NCBI GenBank assembly: GCA_963782885.1
Contig: CAWALL010000013.1
Location: forward strand, 1-64,000
Origin: DATAOG01 sp963782885
Lineage (GTDB): Bacteria; Pseudomonadota; Alphaproteobacteria; Geminicoccales; Geminicoccaceae
DNA length: 64,000 nt
Direction of reading: 5' to 3'
The translations under genes were made by a program, and so were the position numbers. The notes under the pieces are model-generated. The model saw only the letters and a list, made by a program, of their open reading frames with translations. It had not been told where the DNA came from and ran no database searches. How positions within the stretch are numbered: position 1 is the stretch's first letter; each line of letters opens with the position of its first letter. Below are positions 15,744 through 23,394 of the stretch, one piece after another.

Positions 15744-17030
15744 ATGTCGACGGCAACCAGCGTGCTCAACCGTGTTGACCGTGGCGGCTTGCGCGGATTG
15801 TGGTCGGTGGTCAAAGCCGAGGGTGGCGCGGTCGCGGTCTACGTGGCCTTGGCCATTCCTCTGTTCCTCGGCGGGGCCGGACTGGCGGTTGACACTGCAG
15901 CCTGGTACCGCGCCAAGCGCACCATCCAGTCCGGGGTCGACGCGGCCGCTTACGCGGCGGCGATCAACATTGGCCGCCAGGGCCTGAGCCACGCGCCCGA
16001 TCTGAGCGCGGCGCAGGCGGCCGCCAACGATGCCGCAGGGCGCAACGGGGTATCAGGTTCAGTCACGATCCACAGCCCGCCCTTGTCCGGCATCGCGATC
16101 GGCGATTCGCAGGCGGTCGAGGTTATCGTGACCGAGCCGGCACCGGTTTACTTCGCCAGCATGTTTCTCGGCGCGGTGCCGCAGATCACGGCGCGCGCCG
16201 TCGCCAAGGCAGTGGTGGCGGACGGCTGCCTCTGGGCCCTGCATCCCACGGCGATGGGCGCGCTCACCGTCTCGGGCAATGCCGACGCTGAACTGAACTG
16301 CGGCGTCGTGGTCAACTCGAAGCACCCGACGGCGGCCCTCGATCAGACCGGCTCATCCTGCCTCTCGGCGACCTCGATCACGGTTGGCGGCGGCTACAGC
16401 GGCAGCTGCGTCTCGCCGACGCCCGAGGTCGAAACGCCTGGCTACGGCGACCCGTTGAGCTCTCTGGTGGAGCCGACCTTCGGCGGCTGTGACCACACCA
16501 GCAAGGTGACGGTCAGCGGTGGCGCCAGCGCCACCCTCACGCCGGGGGTCTATTGCAAGGGGATCTCGATCAACGGCGACGTGGTGTTCGAGCCTGGTCT
16601 GTACGTCCTCGACGGTGTCGGACTGGACATTCAGAGCGGCGCGGTCGTGACCAACACCGAGAACGCCGCCGGCGGCGTCACGTTCTACCTGACCGGCAGC
16701 GGCAGCAAGTACGCTGACGTGAAGATCGCCGGCGGGTCGCGGGTGACCCTGACGCCGATGACGGCCGGGTCGCTCCCGAACGTCCTGTTCTTTCAGGACC
16801 GCGAGGCCAAGAACGGCGACAGCGACTTGACCGGCCAGGCACTGATGGACCTTACGGGCATCCTCTATTTCCCGAACTCGGAGGTCCAGTTCACCGGTGG
16901 TTCGGCCCTGCACGAGGCGGACGTGTTGCTGGTCGCCAACATGGTCAAGATCACCGGCGATTCGCACCTCAACGCCGACTATGCCAACGGCGTCCTGCCT
17001 CAGGAGCAGTACGCGCGTCTGGTGGAGTGA
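15744..17030 (+). CDS. TadG-like pilus-assembly/secreted protein
   Basis: A 428-residue protein with the N-terminal TadE/TadG-type membrane segment (GGAVAVYVALAIPLFLGGAG followed by LAVDTAAWYRAKRTIQSGVD), which marks Flp-pilus minor proteins and related TadG-like proteins. The rest is extracytoplasmic: Gly/Ser/Thr-rich with repeated short beta-type segments and about eight cysteines (for example DGCLW, LNCGVV, GGCDH, VYCKG), suggesting disulfides. The ATG at 15744 has CGAGG upstream. No other tad genes are nearby. The preceding 230 bp is locally AT-rich, with TTAAC-N8-GTTAA at 15693-15710. Confidence 0.75.
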   Translation: MSTATSVLNRVDRGGLRGLWSVVKAEGGAVAVYVALAIPLFLGGAGLAVDTAAWYRAKRTIQSGVDAAAYAAAINIGRQGLSHAPDLSAAQAAANDAAGRNGVSGSVTIHSPPLSGIAIGDSQAVEVIVTEPAPVYFASMFLGAVPQITARAVAKAVVADGCLWALHPTAMGALTVSGNADAELNCGVVVNSKHPTAALDQTGSSCLSATSITVGGGYSGSCVSPTPEVETPGYGDPLSSLVEPTFGGCDHTSKVTVSGGASATLTPGVYCKGISINGDVVFEPGLYVLDGVGLDIQSGAVVTNTENAAGGVTFYLTGSGSKYADVKIAGGSRVTLTPMTAGSLPNVLFFQDREAKNGDSDLTGQALMDLTGILYFPNSEVQFTGGSALHEADVLLVANMVKITGDSHLNADYANGVLPQEQYARLVE

Positions 17031-17039
17031 CCGGGAGCG

Positions 17040-17397
17040 CCATCCGACCGGCCAAACTCGCCCGAGCTGCCCGCTCGCCAGCGGCCATTCGTTGAGCAGG
17101 CGACCGCCGGGTCCGAGCGGCCGAGCGCGGCGAGCCGAGCGCCGATGATGATCGGTGGGGCCGAGGCGAAGAACGAGGCGCTGCGCATCCGATGGCCGAC
17201 GATCCGGGAACCGACGATCCGCTCGTGGCGCTCGACGATGCGCCGCAGCCAGAGGCGCCAGTAAGCCTCCGGGCTGCGCACCCGGCTGCGCTGGCCGTGG
17301 CGCGGTCGGCGAGCAGGGAGTTGCCGGCCCAGCGGGCGAAGAACCAAGATGCGATCAGGCCGGCGGGCGGGATCCCGCTCGGTTGCGGATCGGCCAT
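17040..17397 (-). pseudogene. DUF599-type membrane protein remnant
   Basis: The N-terminus at 17397 reads MADPQPSGIPPAGLIASWFF and ARWAGNSLLADRATA, the DUF599 first-helix pattern. The next conserved block, EAYWRLWLRRIVERHERIV then GHRMRSASFFASAPPIIIGA, appears only in another frame. The sequence ends soon after RLAALGRSD, well short of the usual 220-240 residues. So the gene is frameshifted (near 17270-17290) and truncated. The match is by pattern memory, not by search. Confidence 0.65.
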
Positions 17398-17442
17398 GGC
17401 GCGCCCAGATGTGGGTCACCCGCGTCCGCGCTCAGCCGAAGG

Positions 17443-18180
17443 ATGGTCATCGTGCCAAGTCCCCCATCGCGTCCGCGCATCGGCGTCACCCTGGATGCCG
17501 AGCCGCCGGGCGGCTACAGCAAGCTGCCGTGGTATGCGCTGCGCGCCAACTATTTCCGGGCGATCGCGCGCGCGGGCGGCCTGCCGCTGGCGCTGCCCCA
17601 CGAGGTCGAGCTCGCCGACGCCTATCTCGAGCTTCTGGACGGCCTGGTCGTGACCGGCGGCGCGTTCGACCTCGATCCCGTGCTCTATGGCGATCAGGCC
17701 CGCCATCCGACGGTCAGGACCAAGGACCAGCGGACCGCGTTCGAGCTCGCGGTCACGCGCTCGGCACTCGCGCGCGATCTGCCGGTGCTCGGCATCTGCG
17801 GCGGCCAGCAGCTCCTGAACGTCGTGCTCGGCGGCGATCTGGTGCAGCACATCCCGGATGCGATCGCGGCCGCGCTGGCGCACGAGCAGCCCAATCCGCG
17901 CACCGAGCCCGGGCACGAGGTCGAGGTGGTGCCGGGCAGCCGGCTGCACGCGATCGCCGGCACCACCCGGCTCGAGGTCAACAGCGCCCACCATCAGGCG
18001 GCCGGTCGGGTCGGCCCCGGGGTCGTAGCCAGCGCGCACGCGCCCGATGGCGTGATCGAGGCGATCGAGGCGCCCGGACGGCGCTTTTGCATCGGCGTCC
18101 AGTGGCATCCGGAATATGCGATCTCGGTCGCCGACGACGCTCTGTTCGATGCCCTGATCGCGGCCTGCCACCAGGCATGA
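17443..18180 (+). CDS. Class I glutamine amidotransferase, peptidase C26 family (PuuD-like gamma-glutamyl hydrolase)
   Basis: A 245-residue cytoplasmic hydrolase related to gamma-glutamyl-GABA hydrolase PuuD. The nucleophile elbow is VLGICGGQQLLNVVLGG and the His-Glu pair is GVQWHPEY, completing the Cys-His-Glu triad. RIGVTLDAEPPGGYSK, GLVVTGGAFDLDP and NSAHHQAA are typical C26 landmarks. The ATG at 17443 is preceded by CGAAGG. Its stop overlaps the start of the pseudouridine synthase gene (ATGA), so the two are translationally coupled. The true substrate is not shown by the sequence. Confidence 0.88.
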   Translation: MVIVPSPPSRPRIGVTLDAEPPGGYSKLPWYALRANYFRAIARAGGLPLALPHEVELADAYLELLDGLVVTGGAFDLDPVLYGDQARHPTVRTKDQRTAFELAVTRSALARDLPVLGICGGQQLLNVVLGGDLVQHIPDAIAAALAHEQPNPRTEPGHEVEVVPGSRLHAIAGTTRLEVNSAHHQAAGRVGPGVVASAHAPDGVIEAIEAPGRRFCIGVQWHPEYAISVADDALFDALIAACHQA

Positions 18181-18989
18181 GTGCCACCGCCGGAGCTGCG
18201 GGCGGCGCCGGGCGGGTGGCCTCCGAGCGGGTGGCCCCCGAGCGGGTGGCCAAGCGGATCGCCCGCTCCGGGCTGTGCTCGAGGCGCGACGCGGAGCGGC
18301 TGATCGCCGCCGGGCGGGTCGCGGTCGACGGCGCCGTGCTGACCAGCCCCGCGGTAACCGTGACCGCGGCCAACCTGGTCACGGTCGATGGCGAGCCGCT
18401 CGCCGTGGCCGCGCCCGCGCAGCTGTTCCGCTACCACAAGCCCGCGGGCCTCCTGACCGCGGCCCGCGATCCCGAGGGCCGGCCGACGATCTACGACCGG
18501 CTGCCGCCGGGGCTGCCGCGCCTGATGCCGGTCGGCCGCCTGGACCTCGCCTCCGAGGGCCTCCTGCTGCTGACCAACGACGGCGGCCTCAAGCGCCAGC
18601 TGGAGCTGCCGGCGACCGGCTGGGTCCGGCGCTACCGGGTCCGGGCGCACGGCGAGATCGACGAGGCGAGGCTCGCGGCGCTGACCAGAGGAATCACGAT
18701 CGACGGCTTCGCCTACGGGCCGATCGAGGCCCGGCTCGACAAGGTTCAGGGCAGCAACGCCTGGCTCACAGTGGCGCTGCGCGAGGGCAAGAACCGCGAG
18801 ATCCGGCGCGTGCTGGATCATTTCGGCTGGCAGGTCGGCCGCCTGATCCGCCTCAGCTTCGGCCCCTTTCAGCTCGGCCGCCTAAGCCCGGGCGAGGTCG
18901 AGGAGGTCACCGGCAAGGTCCTGCGCGAGCAGGTCGGCGTCCGGATCGCCGGTGCGCCGGTCCACCGCCGCGCGCCAACCACTCGTTAA
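18177..18989 (+). CDS. RsuA/RluB-family pseudouridine synthase
   Basis: A 270-residue RNA-modifying enzyme that isomerises a uridine in ribosomal RNA. An N-terminal S4 RNA-binding domain (RIARSGLCSRRDAERLIAAG) is followed by the catalytic domain with GRLDLASEGLLLLTNDG, where the Asp in GRLD is the nucleophile, and by REGKNREIRRVLDHFG. The start overlaps the upstream stop in ATGA. An unusual N-terminal extension (about 24 residues) carries a short tandem repeat. It is closest to RluB/RluE types, but the exact target uridine cannot be told. Confidence 0.92.
   Translation: MSATAGAAGGAGRVASERVAPERVAKRIARSGLCSRRDAERLIAAGRVAVDGAVLTSPAVTVTAANLVTVDGEPLAVAAPAQLFRYHKPAGLLTAARDPEGRPTIYDRLPPGLPRLMPVGRLDLASEGLLLLTNDGGLKRQLELPATGWVRRYRVRAHGEIDEARLAALTRGITIDGFAYGPIEARLDKVQGSNAWLTVALREGKNREIRRVLDHFGWQVGRLIRLSFGPFQLGRLSPGEVEEVTGKVLREQVGVRIAGAPVHRRAPTTR
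18213..18251 (+). repeat. 15-bp tandem repeat in the pseudouridine synthase N-terminus
   Basis: CGGGTGGCCTCCGAG, CGGGTGGCCCCCGAG and a partial CGGGTGGCC follow each other with a 15-bp period and encode RVASE-RVAPE-RVA just before the S4 domain. The repeat keeps the frame, so copy-number changes would only lengthen a flexible leader. Confidence 0.75.
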
Positions 18990-19038
18990 CCGCCCCGGCT
19001 TACAAGGGGTCGGAACTGCGACCGCGGGCGGAACGGGT

Positions 19039-19242
19039 ATGGCGCGTTGGCTGATCACGTTCGGGGTGTTGATCGTGCTCAGCAGCCTCTGCTGGCCCTG
19101 GCTGCGCACCTTCGGGCTGTCCGCGCTGCCGGGCGATCTGCTGGTCGATTTCGTGCCCGGCGTCCGCTTTCAATTGCCGATCACCACCTCACTGCTGATC
19201 AGCGGGATGATCGCGCTGGTCTGGAAGCTGCTGTCGCGCTGA
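19039..19242 (+). CDS. DUF2905 family small membrane protein
   Basis: A 67-residue protein with two hydrophobic helices (WLITFGVLIVLSSLCWPWL and TTSLLISGMIALVWKLL) flanking the family motif LPGDLLVDFVPG. DUF2905 proteins are widespread small inner-membrane proteins without a known role. The ATG at 19039 follows GGAACGGGT. It lies 49 bp after the pseudouridine synthase. Confidence 0.8.
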   Translation: MARWLITFGVLIVLSSLCWPWLRTFGLSALPGDLLVDFVPGVRFQLPITTSLLISGMIALVWKLLSR

Positions 19243-19360
19243 GCGCCGCGGGCGCCCGCCACGCGGCGCCATCGACGCGCCAATCCTAAGGCTTTAGTAG
19301 CTTTAATCTTTTGCTTGATCGCCGCTAGGTTGCGGCCGCTGGCCAAGGCGAGAGAAAACC

Positions 19361-20356
19361 ATGCGCTCGGCCGCTTTGCTGTTGACGCTCCTGGCGATCC
19401 TGCCGCTCGGGCTGCCGGCGCAGGCCGGGATGCCGGACGGGCTCGGCCTGCCGATCGACTGCGAGCCGGGCAGGGATTGCTGGATCGTGCGCTACGTCGA
19501 CCATGATTCCGGCCCGGGGGTGCGGGATTACATGTGCGGCGGGCTGAGCGGGGATGGCCACAAGGGCACCGACATCGCGATCCGCGATCTCGAGGTCATG
19601 GCGCGCGGGGTCGAGGTGCGGGCTGCGGCGGCGGGCGTGGTCGAGGCGGTCCGCGACGACGTGCCCGACGTCAGCGTCGCCCAGGTCGGGCGGGCGGCGG
19701 TCGCCGGCCGCGAGTGCGGCAACGCGATCCGCCTCGCCCACGGCGACGGCTGGACCACCTGGTACTGCCATCTCCGGCGCGGCAGCCTGCTGGTCAAGCA
19801 GGGCGACCGGGTCGCGGCCGGCCAGCCGATCGCGCTGGTCGGCCTGTCGGGCGACACCAGCTTTCCCCATGTCCACTTCGACGTCCGGCACGGCGCTCAG
19901 GCGGTCGACCCGTTCGTCGGCGTCGCTGGCGATGGGGACTGCGGTCCGGGCAAGGAGCCGCTGTGGCGGGCCGAGGTCATGGCCGAGCTCGCCTACCAGC
20001 CGGTCGTGCTGACCAACGCGGGCTTCGCGCCGAGCCGGCCCGAGCTCGACGACGTCGAGCGCGGCTGGCATCAGCAGTCGGCGCTGCCGGCGACCGCGCC
20101 GGCGCTGGTGCTATGGGCGGAGGGATACTGGCTCGCGGCCGGCGATCGCGCGCGGTTCAGGGTCTCGGGCCCCGACGGCGCGCCGGTGGTCGATCGCCGG
20201 GTCGACCTCGACCAAGGCCGGCAGCACTGGTTCCAGTTCGTCGGCGCCAAGCGCCCGGGCGACGCCTGGCCGGCCGGCAGCTACACCGGCAGCGTCACTC
20301 TCGAGCATGCCGGCACGCCGCCGGTCAGGATCGAGCGCAGGGTCGAGCTGCGATAG
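19361..20356 (+). CDS. Secreted M23-family metallopeptidase
   Basis: A 331-residue exported zinc peptidase of the LytM/M23 type, which normally cuts peptidoglycan cross-links. A clear signal peptide (LLLTLLAILPLGLPAQA, cleavage likely after AQA) is followed by a peptidase domain with the zinc ligands His and Asp in GHKGTDIAIRD and the catalytic HVHFD. A Cys-rich start (CEPGRDCW, YMCGG) suggests a disulfide. The last 130 residues form a separate beta-rich domain (VLWAEGYWLAAGDRARFRV, GSYTGSVTLEH). The IS110 element lies immediately downstream of its stop. Confidence 0.9.
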   Translation: MRSAALLLTLLAILPLGLPAQAGMPDGLGLPIDCEPGRDCWIVRYVDHDSGPGVRDYMCGGLSGDGHKGTDIAIRDLEVMARGVEVRAAAAGVVEAVRDDVPDVSVAQVGRAAVAGRECGNAIRLAHGDGWTTWYCHLRRGSLLVKQGDRVAAGQPIALVGLSGDTSFPHVHFDVRHGAQAVDPFVGVAGDGDCGPGKEPLWRAEVMAELAYQPVVLTNAGFAPSRPELDDVERGWHQQSALPATAPALVLWAEGYWLAAGDRARFRVSGPDGAPVVDRRVDLDQGRQHWFQFVGAKRPGDAWPAGSYTGSVTLEHAGTPPVRIERRVELR

Positions 20357-20374
20357 CCTTGTATGTCTCAGTTG

Positions 20375-20402
20375 CCAAGCTCGCCCGGCCGGGCGAGCTT
20401 GG
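20375..20402. repeat. Perfect 28-bp palindrome at the IS110 left end
   Basis: The two 14-bp arms CCAAGCTCGCCCGG and CCGGGCGAGCTTGG meet without a spacer. The palindrome begins 19 bp after the M23 stop. As RNA it would make a strong hairpin and could end M23 transcripts, or it may belong to the left end of the IS. Confidence 0.85.
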
Positions 20403-20403
20403 C

Positions 20404-20530
20404 GGCGGACGGGAGCCCGCGTTGGCCTGGGGTGGACGAGCCCGTGTCTGAGCTCGGCGCCCCGTCCGCCAGTTCGCTCTCGAACCCGAACCGTCGCTCG
20501 GGCCGGCGCCAGTCGAGCCCGCATTCGCAA
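20404..20530 (+). ncRNA. Candidate IS110 bridge RNA region in the left noncoding end
   Basis: IS110-group elements encode a structured bridge RNA in the noncoding end before the recombinase that pairs with target and donor DNA. Here the 137 bases between the palindrome and the ATG contain a perfect 10-bp stem, GGCGGACGGG (20404-20413) with CCCGTCCGCC (20461-20470), closing a 47-base internal loop. A second hairpin follows, GTTCG-CTCT-CGAAC (20472-20485), and then a possible CGGGC/GCCCG stem. Location, length and the stem with large loop all fit. Guide loops were not assigned and expression is unproved. Confidence 0.45.
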
Positions 20531-20539
20531 GGACGGGTC

Positions 20540-21487
20540 ATGGAGCGCTCTCCGGTTGCGCCGACCTTCGTCGGCATCGATGTCGCCAAGGACCGCCTCG
20601 ACGTGCATCTGCGGCCCGCCGACCAGGCCTTCGCGGTGAGCCGCGACGGCGCTGGGCTGGAAGCCCTGGCCGCGCGTCTGATCGCCCTCGCTCCGGCGCT
20701 GGTGGTGCTGGAAGCAACCGGCGGCTTCGAGATCACCGTCGCCGGCACGCTGGCCGCCGCCGGCCTGCCCCTGGTCGTGGTCAATCCCCGCCAGATCCGC
20801 GACTTCGCCCGCGCCACCGGGCGCCTGGCCAAGACCGATCGCCTGGACGCCGAGGCGATCGCCCGCTTCGCCGAGGCGGTCCGACCGGCGCCGCGACCCG
20901 TGCCAGACGAGGCTGCGCAGGCGCTGGGCGAGCTGGTCGCGCGTCGGCGCCAGCTGGTCGAGATGATCACCAGCGAAGGCCAACGCCGCCGCCAGGCCCG
21001 CGATCCGCAGCTCGGGCGCCGTCTCGAGGCGCATCTGATCTGGCTGCGCAAGGAGCTGTCAGCCCTCGAGACCGACCTCGACGATGCGGTCCGTGGCAGC
21101 CCGGCCTGGCGCGCCGCCGAGGACCTGCTCGCCTCCGGGCCGGGCATCGGCAAGACCTCCGCCCGCACCTTGATCGCCGAGCTGCCCGAGCTCGGCTGTC
21201 TCGATCGCCGCCAGATCGCAGCCCTGGTCGGGGTCGCGCCGATCAACCGCGACAGCGGCGCCTTCCGCGGCCGCCGCATGGTCATGGGCGGCCGCGCCAG
21301 CGTCCGCACCGCCCTATACATGCCGACGCTCACCGCCATCCGCCACAATCCCGTCCTGCAAGCCTTTGACCAGCGCCTAGTCAGCCGCGGCCGGCCGGCC
21401 AAGGTCGCGATCACCGCCTGCATGCGCAAGCTTCTGGTCATCCTCAACGCCATGCTGCCTGACCAAACACCATGGCAACCCGCTTGA
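20540..21487 (+). CDS. IS110-family transposase (DEDD recombinase)
   Basis: A 315-residue recombinase. The N-terminal RuvC-like DEDD domain shows the acidic residues in GIDVAKDRLD, VVLEATGGFE and AKTDRLDAEAIARF. A coiled region (ARRRQLVEMITSEGQRRRQA) links to the C-terminal Tnp domain, with GPGIGKTSARTLIAELPELG and VGVAPINRDSGAFRGRR, where the Ser in NRDSG is the expected catalytic serine. It appears full length with no internal stop, so the element could still be active. The ATG at 20540 has GGACGGG upstream. Confidence 0.93.
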   Translation: MERSPVAPTFVGIDVAKDRLDVHLRPADQAFAVSRDGAGLEALAARLIALAPALVVLEATGGFEITVAGTLAAAGLPLVVVNPRQIRDFARATGRLAKTDRLDAEAIARFAEAVRPAPRPVPDEAAQALGELVARRRQLVEMITSEGQRRRQARDPQLGRRLEAHLIWLRKELSALETDLDDAVRGSPAWRAAEDLLASGPGIGKTSARTLIAELPELGCLDRRQIAALVGVAPINRDSGAFRGRRMVMGGRASVRTALYMPTLTAIRHNPVLQAFDQRLVSRGRPAKVAITACMRKLLVILNAMLPDQTPWQPA

Positions 21488-21503
21488 CACCCAACACAGT
21501 CGC

Positions 21504-22544
21504 TCAGGCGTGCGCTTGGTGGTGCCCGGTCTCGTAGTGCTCGCGCAACAGGTCGCGGCCGAAGTTGCGCTCGAGGTCGTGCCAGACCGAGTGGATGTGG
21601 TTGGCCTCGTTCTGGGTGTTGTCGTACTCGATCACGCTGAGCGGGCCGTGCAACCGCCAGTAGTTGGGCTCGCCGGGCTCGAGGGCGCCGGCCCAGGCGA
21701 AGTGGATCTGGTCGGCGCCGGCCTCGCGGATGCGGCCGAGCTCGGCCTCGGCGAGGTCGTGGCGCAGGCTGCGGGTGAAGTCGGCGACCAGCTCCAGCGC
21801 GAGGGTGCGCAGGCTCTCGGGCATCGCGGCGAGCGGCAGGCCCTGGCGCTCGCGCAGGAAATCCTCGCGGCCGGGGATGGTCACGATGTTGCCGAGCGCG
21901 CCCTTGGCGATCGTCGCGCGGGCGCGCTGGGCCTCGTCGAGGCTCCGGATCAGCTCGAAGGAGAGGTCGGTCTCGCGGGCCAGCGCCCGGTGGCCGGCCA
22001 TCGGATAGCCGTCGGGCACCTTGGCCGGGTTGGAGCCAAAGAAAACGGGCGTGACGGCGATCAGCCGCTCGTCGACCGCGGTGAAGTTGAGCGATAAATG
22101 ATGGCCCTCGATCCGCCAGCCCCAGGGCAGCCGGCCGGGCTCGCCGAAGATCGTGACGCTGTAGTTCTCGGGGTGGCGGTAGTGGCTGCGATGGTTCTCG
22201 ATCAGCCCGAGCGGCTCCTCGAGGCGCATGATGTCGGTCGCCTTCTGGTAGCCGGCCTCGCTCAGCGCGTTACGGAGCAGGTCGTGGACCGCGGCCTTGG
22301 CGAGGGCGCTCATCGCCTCGATCGGCACGCCGGCGCGCGCGCGTGGGACGTAGTGCCAGTTGAAGCGCTCGTCGCTGCCGAACGGCCATTGCATGGTGCG
22401 CCGATGCTCCGCGCTCAGCGTCTCGAGCAGGGCCTGGGCGAGGCTCGCCATGGTCGCGCGCGAGGCCCGGGCCTGGCTGCGCTCCGGCAGCGCGGTCGCG
22501 CGCACGAGCCGCGGGGCGTGGTGGTGCAGGTGGTCGCTGGCCAT
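21504..22544 (-). CDS. DUF3500 domain protein
   Basis: A 346-residue protein of the DUF3500 family. Conserved blocks include WPFGSDERFNWHYVPRARAG, EGHHLSLNFTAVDERLIAVT, FFGSNPAKVPDG and HSVWHDLERNFGRDLLREHY. The His-rich ends (HLHHHAPRL near the start, HYETGHHQAH at the end) and internal HHLSLNF suggest metal binding, but no mechanism is established. The start at MASDHLHHHA is chosen because upstream sequence does not resemble the family. It converges with the IS110 element, whose right end lies within 17 bp of its stop. Confidence 0.82.
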   Translation of the reverse strand: MASDHLHHHAPRLVRATALPERSQARASRATMASLAQALLETLSAEHRRTMQWPFGSDERFNWHYVPRARAGVPIEAMSALAKAAVHDLLRNALSEAGYQKATDIMRLEEPLGLIENHRSHYRHPENYSVTIFGEPGRLPWGWRIEGHHLSLNFTAVDERLIAVTPVFFGSNPAKVPDGYPMAGHRALARETDLSFELIRSLDEAQRARATIAKGALGNIVTIPGREDFLRERQGLPLAAMPESLRTLALELVADFTRSLRHDLAEAELGRIREAGADQIHFAWAGALEPGEPNYWRLHGPLSVIEYDNTQNEANHIHSVWHDLERNFGRDLLREHYETGHHQAHA

Positions 22545-22626
22545 GACGGGGCTCCCTGAAAGGCGCGATGTCCGGAAGGTGACTCCCGGGGCGCGGTTCG
22601 GCAAGCCCTGTTCGCCGGCAACGCCC

Positions 22627-23394
22627 TCAATCGACCAGCGCGATCGCCGATAGCAGCAGACCGAAGCGCTCGCCGCCGGCCTTGCGGGTCCGCCTGGCGC
22701 TGAAGAAGCGGCCCTCGTCGGCGAAGGTGTCGGCGCCGAGCGCTTGGCCATGCTCGATGCCGGCGCGCGCCAGCCGGCGCAGCACGTAGGCCTCGAGGTC
22801 GAACAGGAGCCGGTCGGAGCCGGCGACAGGCGTGAAGAAGGGGGCGCTCGCCGGGTCCTCGGCGAGCACGGCTTGCTGCAGATCCGGGCCGACCTCATAC
22901 GAAGGCTTGGCGATGCACGGGCCGACCGCGGCGCGGATCCGGGCGGGCCTGGCGCCGAGTTGCCTCATCGCCCGCACGGTCGCCTCGATCACGCCCGCGA
23001 GCGCGCCACGCCAGCCGGCGTGCGCGGCGCCGATCACGCCGGCCTCGGGGTCGGCGAACAGGACCGGCGCGCAGTCGGCGCTGAGCACGCCGAGGGTGAC
23101 GCCGGGTCGATCGCTGACCAGCGCGTCGGCGCGCCGGCTCGGGCGGCCGGGCTCGGGTGCCCGCGCGACCACGACCTCGGCGCCGTGGACCTGCCGGACC
23201 GTGCACAGGCTGTCGGCGGGCGCGCCGAGCCTGGCCAGCGCGAGCGCCCGGTTGCGCTCGACCCGCTCCGGCTGGTCGCCGCTCGAATAGCCGCAGTTGA
23301 GCGCCTCGAACGGGCCCCGGCTGACGCCGCCCGCGCGGGTCAGGAAGCCGTGGCGGATGCCGCCGAGGTCGCTGAGGTTCGAGGCCTGGAGCAT
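22627..23394 (-). CDS. pgeF: Peptidoglycan editing factor PgeF (laccase domain, YfiH family)
   Basis: A 255-residue cytoplasmic protein of the laccase-domain family. PgeF removes mis-incorporated amino acids from peptidoglycan precursors; some homologues oxidise polyphenols or act on purine nucleosides. The zinc/active-site residues appear in TVRQVHGAEVVV (His), VLSADCAPVLFAD (Cys) and GAAHAGWRGALAG (His). The start overlaps the midA-like gene by 55 bp, more than usual. An internal start would remove family sequence, so the overlap is probably real. Confidence 0.93.
   Translation of the reverse strand: MLQASNLSDLGGIRHGFLTRAGGVSRGPFEALNCGYSSGDQPERVERNRALALARLGAPADSLCTVRQVHGAEVVVARAPEPGRPSRRADALVSDRPGVTLGVLSADCAPVLFADPEAGVIGAAHAGWRGALAGVIEATVRAMRQLGARPARIRAAVGPCIAKPSYEVGPDLQQAVLAEDPASAPFFTPVAGSDRLLFDLEAYVLRRLARAGIEHGQALGADTFADEGRFFSARRTRKAGGERFGLLLSAIALVD

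Larger units (their letters stand above)
20360..21500 (+). mobile_element. IS110-family insertion sequence (borders approximate)
   Basis: The element comprises about 180 bp of structured noncoding DNA, one DEDD transposase gene and a short right end. It sits between the stop of the M23 gene (20356) and the convergent DUF3500 gene (ends 21504), so its outer limits are well confined. IS110 elements lack terminal inverted repeats and make little or no target duplication, which is why exact ends cannot be read here. The right end carries TTGACA at 21484-21489, but no -10 partner was found. Confidence 0.8.

Noticed and set aside
21484..21506. TTGACA at the IS110 right end as an outward promoter
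   Set aside because: There is no acceptable -10 at 16-18 bp, and the next gene is convergent, so no useful transcript would result.
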